Shown: positions 52,553-60,594 of the stretch, piece by piece | Numbering within the stretch: position 1 is the first letter of the stretch | Layout of the letters: every line of letters begins with the position of its first letter | Source of the DNA: Cryobacterium breve | Lineage (GTDB): Bacteria > Actinomycetota > Actinomycetes > Actinomycetales > Microbacteriaceae | Assembly (NCBI RefSeq): GCF_004402375.1 | Contig: NZ_SOGJ01000005.1 | Span: 62,001-126,000, forward strand | Reading direction: 5' to 3' | Length of the DNA stretch: 64,000 nt | The notes under the pieces: generated by a model | What the model was told of the DNA's origin: nothing | What the model saw: the letters and a program-made list of their open reading frames with translations, nothing else | The model's database searches: none | Program-made: the position numbers and the translations under genes

Positions 52553-53443
52553 TCAGGCGCGCTGCCTGCTGATCACCGCCGCGGCCTCGTGCAGAACGGC
52601 CTCCGCTCCGGCGTAGATTCCCGTTGGGCGTGGCCAGTGACTGATCACGTCGGTGAAGCCGAGCGCGGCGGCCCGGCCGACGGCATCCTCGAAGGCATCG
52701 ATGCTGTGCAGGGAGTAGCTGCCGCCGCTGTCGAGCGACAGGTACCGGTCGATGCCGGCCGGGTCGCGGCCCGCGGCGAGTGCCGTGTCATCGAGCCGGT
52801 GCGCCAGGCCGGCCACCGCCGCCCACCAGTCCTCACCCACGGCGCCGTCCGCCCCCGTCGTCACCCAGCCCGAACCGTGCGTTGTGACCAGGCGGAGCCC
52901 CTTGGGCCCGTTCGCGGCGATGACGAACGGCACCCGCGGCGCCTGGGCCGGTGCGCCGACCATGCGCGCGCCGACCGCGGTCGCCCACTCCCCCTCAAAG
53001 CTGATGCCGCCGCCGCCCGGTTCCTCATGGCGCAGCAACTCGTCGAGGTGCGTGACGAACTCGATGAAGCGATCGGACCGTTGCGCCGGGGTGTACTCGG
53101 GCTGGCCGAGAACGGTGGCGTCGAACCCGGTGCCGCCGGATCCGACACCGAGCACGAATCGCCCGCCCGCGATGTCGTCGAGTGTGGCGATCTCCTTGGC
53201 GAAGGTCACCGGATGTCGGAAGTTAGGTGATGAGACGAAGGTGCCCAGCCGGATCCGGGACGTGACGACCGCCGCAGCGGTCAGGGTCGGAATCGTCGCG
53301 TGCCACGGTTGGTCGGCGAGGGACCGCCAGGACAGGTGGTCGTAGGTCCAGGCGTGGTCGAAGCCGAGCTGCTCCGCGCCCTGCCAACGACGCCGGGCAT
53401 CGGGCCACGAGTCCTGCGGGAGAATAACGATTCCGAAGCGCAT
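52553..53443 (-). CDS. LLM-class flavin/F420-dependent oxidoreductase
   Basis: A 296-residue luciferase-like protein: MRFGIVILPQDSWPDARRRWQ, AEQLGFDHAWTYDHLSWRSL, TSRIRLGTFVSSPNFRHPVTFAKEIATLDDI, GRFVLGVGSGGTGFDATVLG. The pattern resembles F420-using actinobacterial members. The substrate is unknown. No operon partner: the BCCT gene is downstream on the same strand after 210 bases of featureless sequence. Confidence 0.87.
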   Translation of the reverse strand: MRFGIVILPQDSWPDARRRWQGAEQLGFDHAWTYDHLSWRSLADQPWHATIPTLTAAAVVTSRIRLGTFVSSPNFRHPVTFAKEIATLDDIAGGRFVLGVGSGGTGFDATVLGQPEYTPAQRSDRFIEFVTHLDELLRHEEPGGGGISFEGEWATAVGARMVGAPAQAPRVPFVIAANGPKGLRLVTTHGSGWVTTGADGAVGEDWWAAVAGLAHRLDDTALAAGRDPAGIDRYLSLDSGGSYSLHSIDAFEDAVGRAAALGFTDVISHWPRPTGIYAGAEAVLHEAAAVISRQRA

Positions 53444-53498
53444 GCTGAGAGTCTACGGAGCACCTCCGCTTGCGCCTTCTCGGCCGCAAACCCTGGTG

Positions 53499-53508
53499 CT
53501 ATTAATAG
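53499..53508. promoter_or_regulatory. AT-rich palindrome upstream of the protealysin operon
   Basis: CTATTAATAG is a perfect palindrome in GC-rich surroundings, about 190 bases before the protease ATG. It could be an operator or a -10 region; no partner -35 was convincing. Confidence 0.3.
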
Positions 53509-53568
53509 AGCGCAATCGGCACTCATTCCTCTTCAGGCGACCGGTCGGCCAGTTGAGGACAGCAGACC

Positions 53569-53610
53569 CCCGCGGCGGCACCCGGCCCACGTTCTGGATG
53601 CCGCCGCGGG
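53569..53610 (+). promoter_or_regulatory. Strong hairpin upstream of the protealysin gene
   Basis: CCCGCGGCGGCA (53569-53580) pairs perfectly with TGCCGCCGCGGG (53599-53610) around an 18-base loop, 85 bases before the protease start. It may be an attenuator or 5'-leader structure, or a terminator for an upstream transcript; no T-run follows. Confidence 0.5.
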
Positions 53611-53694
53611 CCTTCCCTGTCAGGGCAGCCGGCAGCCCGGCCCAATCGGTCCCTTTCTGTGGTGCGCGTCACCGGCAAGTGCCACACTCGATCC

Positions 53695-54870
53695 ATGACA
53701 GGCTCATCGCCCAAGACCCCCCGGTGCGCGATCGTACCGCCCTACCTGCTGGTGAGGCTGGCCCGGGTAGACGATCCCCGGCTCGCTGCAGCGGCTGAGG
53801 CAGCCAGGCGGTCGCTGATGCGGGACATACCGATTCGCGATCTGCGCGCTGCGGCGCATCCGTCCCCGGCCCACCCTGGCGCGCGCGGCGCGGCCGAGCC
53901 GGTTCGCGGTCGACTCGACCGGGCGGTGTCGGATGCCGGTGGCCTGGAACGCCTACCAGGGCGGTTGGTGCGCCGCGAAGGGCAGCCGCCCGGTGCGGAC
54001 CCGGCGGTGACAGAGGCCTGGGAGGGGCTCGGCTACACGCATTCACTCTTCTGGAACATGTTCGAGCGCGACTCGATCGACGACCAAGGTCTGACACTGG
54101 AGGCGACCGTGCACTATGGCCGCAACTACGACAACGCATTCTGGGACGGCGAACGCATGGTTTTCGGCGACGGCGACGGCCAAGTGTTCAACCGGTTCAC
54201 CTCCTCGTTGACGGTGATCGGGCACGAGCTCACGCACGGAGTCACCCAGTTCACGGCCAATCTCGCCTACGAGGGGCAGTCCGGTGCGATCAACGAGTCC
54301 CTGTCGGACGTGTTCGGGTCTCTGGTGGAGCAGCACAGCCGGGGACAGTCGGCCGCGGAGGCGGGCTGGCTGATCGGTGAGGGTCTGTTCACCGACCAGG
54401 TGCAGGGCGTCGCATTGCGTTCGCTCAAGGCGCCCGGCACCGCCTACAACGACGACGTGCTCGGCAAGGACCCGCAGCCGGCGCATTTGTCCGGATACAT
54501 CGAAACCGAAGATGACAACGGCGGGGTGCACCTGAACTCCGGCATCCCGAACCGGGCGTTCTACCTTGTGGCGACCGCGCTGGGCGGCAACGCCTGGGAC
54601 ACGGCCGGCCGGATCTGGTTCGACACGCTCACCTCGGGCACGCTTCCCCGCACCGTGGACTTTGCCGGGTTCGCCAGAGCGACGTCGCGGGCCGCGGTCA
54701 CGCGCTACGGCGCCGGATCGCGCGAGCACGATGCGGTCATCGCCGGGTGGAGCGCGGTCGGCCTGGGCGGCGGGCTCGGTGCCGGCTCGGTCGCCCGTTC
54801 CGGAATTCCGCCGGTACGTCCGTCCGTCTCCGGCCGCGCCGTCGTCGATCCTGGCAGTCACCCGGAGTAA
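53695..54870 (+). CDS. M4-family (protealysin-like) metalloprotease
   Basis: A 391-residue thermolysin-family zinc protease. The short propeptide has the protealysin hallmark RCAIVPPYLLVRLA near residues 9-22 and no signal peptide. The zinc site is HELTHG (177-182), with the third ligand Glu in GAINESLSDVFG; the catalytic C-terminal region HLNSGIPNRAFYL follows. Protealysin-like enzymes are synthesised without a Sec signal and act inside cells or leave by unclear routes. A tail after about 360 is low-complexity. The inhibitor gene starts 11 bases downstream. Confidence 0.92.
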   Translation: MTGSSPKTPRCAIVPPYLLVRLARVDDPRLAAAAEAARRSLMRDIPIRDLRAAAHPSPAHPGARGAAEPVRGRLDRAVSDAGGLERLPGRLVRREGQPPGADPAVTEAWEGLGYTHSLFWNMFERDSIDDQGLTLEATVHYGRNYDNAFWDGERMVFGDGDGQVFNRFTSSLTVIGHELTHGVTQFTANLAYEGQSGAINESLSDVFGSLVEQHSRGQSAAEAGWLIGEGLFTDQVQGVALRSLKAPGTAYNDDVLGKDPQPAHLSGYIETEDDNGGVHLNSGIPNRAFYLVATALGGNAWDTAGRIWFDTLTSGTLPRTVDFAGFARATSRAAVTRYGAGSREHDAVIAGWSAVGLGGGLGAGSVARSGIPPVRPSVSGRAVVDPGSHPE

Positions 54871-54880
54871 CATCGGCCCC

Positions 54881-55150
54881 ATGAAGGTCGTCGTCTCCAG
54901 AAGCGGTGGCTTCGCCGGCATCCGCACCACCTGGGAGGTTCAGGTGGATGAGCAACCCGACCGGTCGTCCTGGGCGGAACTGCTTGACGCCTTGCCGTGG
55001 GACGAGGTCTCCGAGACAGCGCCGCAGCCCGACCGGTACGTCTACCGCATCCGCTGCGCCCCGCACGAGGTCGTGCTCGGCGAGCAGCAGGTCTGCGGAC
55101 CGTGGCAAAAACTTATTGACCGGGTCAGAGGCGTGAACGACGAACTTTGA
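54881..55150 (+). CDS. Emfourin-like M4 protease inhibitor
   Basis: An 89-residue protein beginning MKVVVSRSGGFAGIRTTWEV, which matches the emfourin pattern (a short beta-rich protein with SRSGGFAGI near the N-terminus). Emfourin in Serratia is encoded beside protealysin and inhibits it. The adjacent, co-directional order 11 bases after the protease stop gives the same two-gene operon. ATG 54881 is the only start that preserves this N-terminus. Confidence 0.83.
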   Translation: MKVVVSRSGGFAGIRTTWEVQVDEQPDRSSWAELLDALPWDEVSETAPQPDRYVYRIRCAPHEVVLGEQQVCGPWQKLIDRVRGVNDEL

Positions 55151-55266
55151 CCTCTTTGGGTCGCAAACGCCTGTGAATCCCCTGTTAGAGTGACCCTAAT
55201 AAGGGGGCCACCATCGCAAATCTGCCGGCTGTTGAAACTTCACGTTCCATCCTCTGCTCTTCTACA

Positions 55267-56172
55267 TTGAATCGCTTGATGGCCATGGTCCTCGGCCTCC
55301 TCCTGGCGGCATTCGTTCTCAGCGCTTCGCCTGTGGCTCCTGCCTCGGCCGCGCCCGCGTCACCGGATGTGAACCAGTGCAATGGCACTGACAACGTCGG
55401 CGGCCAGGCGGTGGTGTGTGACATCACCATCACCAACAACTACGATCTGGAAGCCAACACGGCCAGTTCAATCGTGACCACCACGGAATGCCACGGTTCC
55501 GCCGGCGTTCCGCCGGATCTCACGTGCGTGACCTTGACGGAGACGTATCCTCAGCTCACACTGACCGCCACGCAGTGCAATGGATCCGGCAACGATGGCG
55601 GCTCAAACGTGATCTGCAATGTCTCGATCATCAACAACATCACTGGTTCCTTCACTGCGACGGCCGCCACCGTCAACCAGTGTGTCGAGTCCGGTACGGG
55701 CGGCGGCACCCAGCCGACAGTGGAGTGCGACCCGCTCCAGAACACCAACCTCGCCACTGCCGCGATCGTTCAGTGCAACGGCTCCGGAAATGGCGGCGGT
55801 GGCGCCGACCGGGTGAACTGCACCATCGGTTCGTCGACCCAGACTTCGGTCCTTCCGGACATCAAGGTCAATCAGTGTGTCGGTTCCGGAACCGGGGGCG
55901 GCGCAACCGTGGACTGCTCCACCCGGCTGACCAACAATGTCGTCCCCGCAGTCGTCGTCGCCCCGCCGACGGCCGTCGAGGCAACCTCGATCCCGACCGA
56001 GACGGCTTCTCCCATGGTCGCCCCGCTCGTCGCGGCTGCTCCCGAGCTCGCCGCCACCGGCACCGACTCGGCTCCACTGCTGATTTCTACCGCTGCCGGC
56101 ATCCTGCTCGTCGCTGTGGGCGCTCTCCTTGCCATGCGACGCCGGTTGACGGCATCCACCCGGACCGAGTAG
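55267..56172 (+). CDS. LAxTG-anchored Cys-rich repeat surface protein
   Basis: At least 301 residues. A signal peptide (about 8-28; VLGLLLAAFVLSASPVAPASA) leads to about five degenerate repeats of 35-50 residues, each with QCNGSGNGGG-like and C-x-(hydrophobic)-NN pieces, giving paired cysteines suited to disulphides. The C-terminus has LAATG, a hydrophobic helix and MRRR: a class E sortase signal. The TTG at 55267 has no ribosome site. The frame is open upstream to an ATC at 55213 with AAGGGGG 5 bases before it, which may be the true start (319 residues). Function unknown; possibly cell-surface adhesion. Confidence 0.82.
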   Translation: MNRLMAMVLGLLLAAFVLSASPVAPASAAPASPDVNQCNGTDNVGGQAVVCDITITNNYDLEANTASSIVTTTECHGSAGVPPDLTCVTLTETYPQLTLTATQCNGSGNDGGSNVICNVSIINNITGSFTATAATVNQCVESGTGGGTQPTVECDPLQNTNLATAAIVQCNGSGNGGGGADRVNCTIGSSTQTSVLPDIKVNQCVGSGTGGGATVDCSTRLTNNVVPAVVVAPPTAVEATSIPTETASPMVAPLVAAAPELAATGTDSAPLLISTAAGILLVAVGALLAMRRRLTASTRTE

Positions 56173-56186
56173 TCACGCAGCACCTG

Positions 56187-56228
56187 AAAAACGCACCTAC
56201 CACCCGTCGGGCTGGTGGGTGCGTTTTT
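56187..56228 (+). terminator. Intrinsic terminator after the surface protein gene
   Basis: AAAAACGCACC and ACCACC pair with GGT and GGGTGCGTTTTT around a 7-base loop; the second arm ends in five T. It lies 15 bases after the stop and is the clearest rightward terminator in the window. Confidence 0.92.
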
Positions 56229-56278
56229 CGTTCCCGTGGTCTGCTCGCATTGGACCTGACCGCGTGGGACTATTGGTC

Positions 56279-56704
56279 ATGGAAACCAACGACCTGCATC
56301 CGGTTCAGAACCTCACCGAGGACGAATGCTGGGATCTCCTGATCTCGTCCAGTTTCGGGCGGCTGGCTCTGAGCATTTCAGGTAAGCCGGACATCTACCC
56401 GGTGAACTTCGTTGCCGTGGACAAACGTCTCATGTTCCGCACCGCCGAGGGAACCAAACTCCTCGAGCTCACCGTGAACAACACGGTGGCCTTCGAGACC
56501 GACGGTGTCGGGCGCAATGAAGCCTGGAGCGTGGTGGCTCACGGCGAAGCCCGCGTGCTCGAGAAGCAGACCGAAATCGAGGCCGCCGACCAGTTGCCGC
56601 TGCGGCCATTGATCCCGACCCTCAAATACATCTATGTCGAGATCACCCCCGCGAAGATCACCGGTCGCCGGTTCCCGCTCGGGCCCGAACCCGACCGCTA
56701 CTAG
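56279..56704 (+). CDS. Pyridoxamine 5'-phosphate oxidase-like flavin-binding protein
   Basis: A 141-residue split-barrel protein: LTEDECWDLLISSSFGRLALSISGKPDIYPVNFV, LMFRTAEGTKLLEL, ETDGVGRNEAWSVVAHGEARVL, then a YVEITPAKITGRRF end. This subgroup (pyridoxamine 5'-phosphate oxidase superfamily) binds FMN or F420 and reduces various substrates. ATG 56279 starts the family sequence; an open frame to 56219 overlaps the terminator. It is 5 bases upstream of the SDR gene, so they are probably co-transcribed. Confidence 0.85.
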   Translation: METNDLHPVQNLTEDECWDLLISSSFGRLALSISGKPDIYPVNFVAVDKRLMFRTAEGTKLLELTVNNTVAFETDGVGRNEAWSVVAHGEARVLEKQTEIEAADQLPLRPLIPTLKYIYVEITPAKITGRRFPLGPEPDRY

Positions 56705-56709
56705 ATCCC

Positions 56710-57558
56710 ATGACTCCAGCGCGCAACGAGAGAGTCGTCCTGATCACCGGGACCTCGTCTGGAATCGGCCTGCACGCCGCCATTGCTGCGGGGCGAGCCG
56801 GCCACACGGTGGTGGCCACAATGCGCGACCTCGAGGGAGCCCGCGCCCTGCGGGACGCAGCATCGGACGCGCAGGTGAGCCTGGACATCCGCCGACTCGA
56901 TGTGACCGAGCATCAGTCGGTGGCGGAGGTCGTGGCCGAGACCATCGCCCGGCACGGCCGACTCGACGCGGTCATCAACAACGCCGGTTCGGGCCGCCTC
57001 GGCACCATTGAGAACGAGACGGTCGACGACGTTCGCGCCGTGATGGAAGTCAACTTCTTCGGGGTGGTCGCCCTCACCAGGGCCGCACTGCCCCACCTGC
57101 GCGGCACCCGCGGCCGGCTGATCACCGTGTCGAGCGTGGGCGGAGTCATCGGCCAGCCGTTCAACGAGGCGTATTGCGCGGCGAAGTTCGCGGTCGAGGG
57201 GTTCATGGAGAGCCTCGCCCCGGTGGCCGCCACGGCCGGAGTGTCGGTGACGGTGGTCGAGCCCGGGGCAGTGGCGTCCTCCTTCGTCGCCAACGTCGGT
57301 CGGGACAGCAGCCAAAGCGGACCGGCCAACGACCCGTACGCCGCCGAGCTGGAAGCGTACCTGGCCCGGGCGGCCACCTCGTTCGGCTCTGCACAGTCAG
57401 CCCGAAGCGCGGGTGAGGTCGTCGCCGACCTGCTCGATGGGGACCGGCCGGCGTTCCGGGTGCAGACCTCGGACTCCGCGCGCCAGTTCGCCGCGGTCAA
57501 ACTCTCCGATCTCGACGGCAGCGCTGTGCAGCGGATGACGGCGGCTTGGCTCGGCTGA
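56710..57558 (+). CDS. Short-chain dehydrogenase/reductase
   Basis: A 282-residue classical SDR: NAD(P) motif TGTSSGIGLHAA (14-25), NNAGSGRLG, and catalytic Ser in VSSVGG with YCAAK (Tyr-x3-Lys). It resembles actinobacterial enzymes annotated as oxidoreductases of broad carbonyl type; the substrate is unknown. It follows the PPOX gene directly. Confidence 0.9.
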   Translation: MTPARNERVVLITGTSSGIGLHAAIAAGRAGHTVVATMRDLEGARALRDAASDAQVSLDIRRLDVTEHQSVAEVVAETIARHGRLDAVINNAGSGRLGTIENETVDDVRAVMEVNFFGVVALTRAALPHLRGTRGRLITVSSVGGVIGQPFNEAYCAAKFAVEGFMESLAPVAATAGVSVTVVEPGAVASSFVANVGRDSSQSGPANDPYAAELEAYLARAATSFGSAQSARSAGEVVADLLDGDRPAFRVQTSDSARQFAAVKLSDLDGSAVQRMTAAWLG

Positions 57559-57604
57559 CACTGACCACCGGTGGTTGTGCCGATCGCAACGCTCTGACGC
57601 ACGA

Positions 57605-58911
57605 TCAGAACGGCGCCGGATCGACCGAATCCGGTTGCCTCGCCTGGGGTTTCGAGGTGGGCACCCTTCCCGCCGAATGGATGATCGTGGCCGGCTCACT
57701 CACGAACGTGCGCTCCGACGGCGACGTCCACGTCCACGTCAGCGTGCCATCGGCCAGATGCACGTAGCTCCACCGGGTCTCCGATTTCAGCGCAAGGTCG
57801 GCCGGACAGAGGTGCGCGAGGTCGTCGTGTGCGGTGAGTCCGGCGAATTGCCAGTCGAGGGTGTGGTCGAGATCCGAGTGCGCCGCCGCACAGCGGCAGC
57901 CCGGCCACCGGCAGGTCTCATCTCGCACTCGGAGGTACCGCCGGAGGTCTTTGGGCACTTTGTACCGCGTTCGGCCCACCGAGAGCACCACCTCGGTCTC
58001 TGGATGGGTCAGGATCCGGATGAAGCTCGGCGCCCGCGCCGCGATCTCGCGGGCCGTGTCCGGGTCGATCGGCCCGTATCCCACGAGGTGGCCGGGCTCC
58101 TCCGAATGCCCGAGCAGCGTCATCACCGGAACGGTCACCTGCACAGTGCCGCGGATGCCTGTTCCGACACCCGTCTCGGTGACGCCGTCGTGGATCAGAT
58201 CGGCGAAGGTATCCACTCGCAGCTGAGTGAGGGTGCGGGGCTCGTCGGGTGCCAGCAGGCTGATCCCCATTACGGTGATTCGGTCGTACCCGGCTTTCAC
58301 CTTCTCCGCAGAGTCGTACCAGTGCAGCGACGCCATGCCGTCGGCCTCGGGTTCGAAGGTCACCCTCCGGTCGGCCACGGACCTCTGGCGCCGGGCCGTG
58401 ATCGAGTCCGGGTGCAACCGCTCCCGCATCACCCGCGCCTTGTACTTCAGGTTCGCCACGGTAAGGTGGGGGCGGATTTCAGCGGGGCCAGTTCGAACCC
58501 GGGCAGGGCCTCCGCTGGCAGCGACCACGCCTGGTGCATGACGGCCTGCGCATGTCTGTAGGTAATCGATCCTTTCTGCAGGGCGGCCCTCGTCGCCGGC
58601 AGCTCATGCATCAGGGTCTGGCTCTCGGCGATCAGGGTCTCGGTCGACCGCACCGGCAAGCGCAGCGTGCAGGCCAGCTCGGTCACGAACTCCCGGTCGG
58701 CGATCCTTGCCGCGTCCCACCGGGCAAGGGGCACCGCGGCGACCGGCGCCTCCCGTGCGGCCAGGGCCGCGCCTGCGTCGGCGCAGAGGCGAGCCGCATC
58801 GATTTGCTCGGCGAGGCCTGCGGCCACCCACGCGGTGTCCGCCTGCGTCTCCCGGATCGCGTCGAAGTGACGACCGAGGGTCTGCTGCTGGTCGCTGTTC
58901 GAGGTCTTCAT
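57605..58911 (-). pseudogene. DUF222/HNH endonuclease, frameshifted
   Basis: Two frames together make one DUF222-HNH protein. The first (58911 to about 58490) gives the DUF222 start (TAWVAAGLAEQIDAARLCAD, STETLIAESQTLMHELPATR). The second (about 58490 to 57605) gives LTVANLKYKARVMRERLHPD and the HNH region (CRWPGCRCAAAHSDLDHTLDWQF). They join at a CCCC run (58484-58487 as GGGG on +); one extra C would restore the frame as FELAPAEIRPHLTVANLK. In the HNH part LCRRHH-like sequence reads LCPADLALK, so the last His is lost too. Such genes are multicopy repeats in Microbacteriaceae. Confidence 0.8.
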
Positions 58912-59202
58912 GACGGACACGTTAGGGGCTCCCATTGACATTCGCCGGCGCAGATCGGAATGGCACCGAGCCCTGTGGATAACCTGATCAAACCCGCATC
59001 GTGGAGGAAGAGACAGGCTCCGCAGAAGAATCGAGGTTCCCACTGAGACATCCGTCACCGCGTGCCAGAATGCCCGCACGCCCCGTTCGCGGCGCAGGCT
59101 ATGGGAGCCGGCCCAGGGTAGAACATGCGCCTGCTTCCACAGGGTGCGCCGCGGCACACCGGGCGCTCGAGCAGCGGCTGAGCCAGGTCAGGTCAGGTCA
59201 GG
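58912..59202. other. Intergenic region upstream of the HNH remnant
   Basis: About 290 bases without a supported gene. It includes a single TGTGGATAA at 58974-58982, which matches a DnaA box by chance level only, and ends in the AGGTC tandem repeat annotated separately. Confidence 0.5.
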
Positions 59203-59209
59203 TCAGGTC
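59185..59209. repeat. (AGGTC)x5 pentanucleotide tandem repeat
   Basis: Five perfect copies of AGGTC are followed by a partial copy. On the minus strand the tract contains CCTGA repeats; the first supplies the TGA stop of the upstream hypothetical gene, so the coding sequence ends inside the repeat. Pentamer tracts can slip and shift frames. Confidence 0.9.
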
Positions 59210-59622
59210 AGGGTGTCGGCGGAGAGGCTGATCAATCCCAAGAGGGCGTCACAGTAGGCATCCGCGGGGTCGGCGGCGTCGAAGGATTCCAGCGAACCGG
59301 CCAATTCGACCGTGACCCGGTATGCGTGTTCGCCCAGACGGGTCAGGGAACGGAAGGTGCTGCGCAGTAGCTCGCGCAGCTGGTCTTCGCGGGGCAGCCA
59401 GAGCGCGTCCTCGAGGGCCAGAGAATCGAGCGCCCACTCGGTCGTGCCGTTGAAGCCGAGGATGGTGCCCGTATCGAACTCGTGCGGCTCGATCGTCATA
59501 TCGCTGACCGTGAACACCTCGCTCTCGAAACCGGAGCGTTCGATGCGGAAGGCGTCGCCGGACATGGGGCGCCAGCGCAACCCGGCGCCGGCCAGAGCCC
59601 GCGCACTGCCGATTGAGATCAT
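59203..59622 (-). CDS. Conserved hypothetical protein (actinobacterial, CpaE-like annotation in relatives)
   Basis: A 139-residue protein: MISIGSARALAGAGLRWRP, SGDAFRIER, SDMTIEPHEFDTGTILGFNGT, TEWALDSLALEDALWLPREDQLRELL. I recall similar short actinobacterial proteins carrying the label pilus assembly protein CpaE without the ATPase, which is not supported by this sequence; no function is claimed. ATG 59622 has GGAGG 7 bases upstream. Its stop codon lies in the pentanucleotide repeat. Confidence 0.75.
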   Translation of the reverse strand: MISIGSARALAGAGLRWRPMSGDAFRIERSGFESEVFTVSDMTIEPHEFDTGTILGFNGTTEWALDSLALEDALWLPREDQLRELLRSTFRSLTRLGEHAYRVTVELAGSLESFDAADPADAYCDALLGLISLSADTLT

Positions 59623-59899
<277 letters not shown>

Positions 59900-60271
59900 C
59901 TAGCGAGTTCCGAGCAGGTCGATCACGAAGATCAGGGTCTGGCCGGAGAGACGGTGTCCTCCGCCGGCGGGGCCGTAGGCCAGGTGCGGCGGGACGACGA
60001 GCTTGCGACGTCCGCCGACCTTCATACCGGGGATGCCCTGCTGCCAGCCGGCGATGAGCTGGGTGAGCGGGAAGTTGATGGACTGGCCGCGGCTCCAGGA
60101 GGAGTCGAATTCGTCGCCGGAGTCGTATTCGACGCCGAGGTAGTGCACGTTGACGGTGGCGCCGGGAGTTGCCTCGGCACCCTCGCCCACCACAATGTCG
60201 GTAATGGTCAGTTCAACGGGGGCAGGACCCTCGGGAGCGTCGAGTTCGGGCTTGATATTCAGATCAGTCAT
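59900..60271 (-). CDS. FKBP-type peptidyl-prolyl isomerase
   Basis: A 123-residue single FKBP domain: VNVHYLGVEYDSGDEFDSSWSRGQSINF, GWQQGIPGMKVGGRRKLVVPPHLAYG, IFVIDLLGTR, containing the usual active-site residues (Tyr, Asp, Phe, Ile/Val, Trp, Tyr). It assists protein folding in the cytoplasm; no signal peptide. ATG 60271 starts the domain; the open frame further upstream has no family sequence. Confidence 0.92.
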   Translation of the reverse strand: MTDLNIKPELDAPEGPAPVELTITDIVVGEGAEATPGATVNVHYLGVEYDSGDEFDSSWSRGQSINFPLTQLIAGWQQGIPGMKVGGRRKLVVPPHLAYGPAGGGHRLSGQTLIFVIDLLGTR

Positions 60272-60566
60272 ATCTCTATCCAATCGGATTCGGCGCCCGC
60301 ACGCACGCCGAGAATTACCCCTTGCGCGAACGCGCTCTCGAGGCGCACCATGGGAGTAGAACTCGTCGCACCGGGAGCGCTGTCGGCATTGCCACACCAC
60401 CGGGGCGGCGAGTCCCTGTGCACGGCCAAGGTGGGCAACCGCGAACATTTTGCTGCGCACATCGCAACCGATCACCGCGGGCAGGTCACCACGCAGCGGG
60501 TCATCGATCACAGCAGGCCCATCACACCGGGTCTTCGATCACAGCAGGCCGACCACAGCGGGCCCA
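60272..60566. other. Intergenic region with a degenerate tandem repeat
   Basis: 295 bases with no supported gene. It includes 2.5 imperfect repeats built on CGATCACAGCAGGCC and ATCACACCGGG (60505-60594), which continue into the 3' end of prsW, so the last codons of that gene are made of repeat sequence. Confidence 0.5.
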
Positions 60567-60594
60567 TCACACCGGGCCGATCACACCGGCCCGG
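60505..60594. repeat. Degenerate 31/42-bp tandem repeat at the prsW 3' end
   Basis: Units start at about 60505, 60536 and 60578. Each begins CGATCACA(G/C)C and most contain ATCACACCGGG. The third unit is truncated and extends into the coding sequence of prsW (residues GVIGPV). Confidence 0.7.

Noticed and set aside
58974-58982. DnaA box (TGTGGATAA)
   Set aside because: A single copy with no cluster, no dnaA/dnaN and no AT-rich unwinding region; not an origin.
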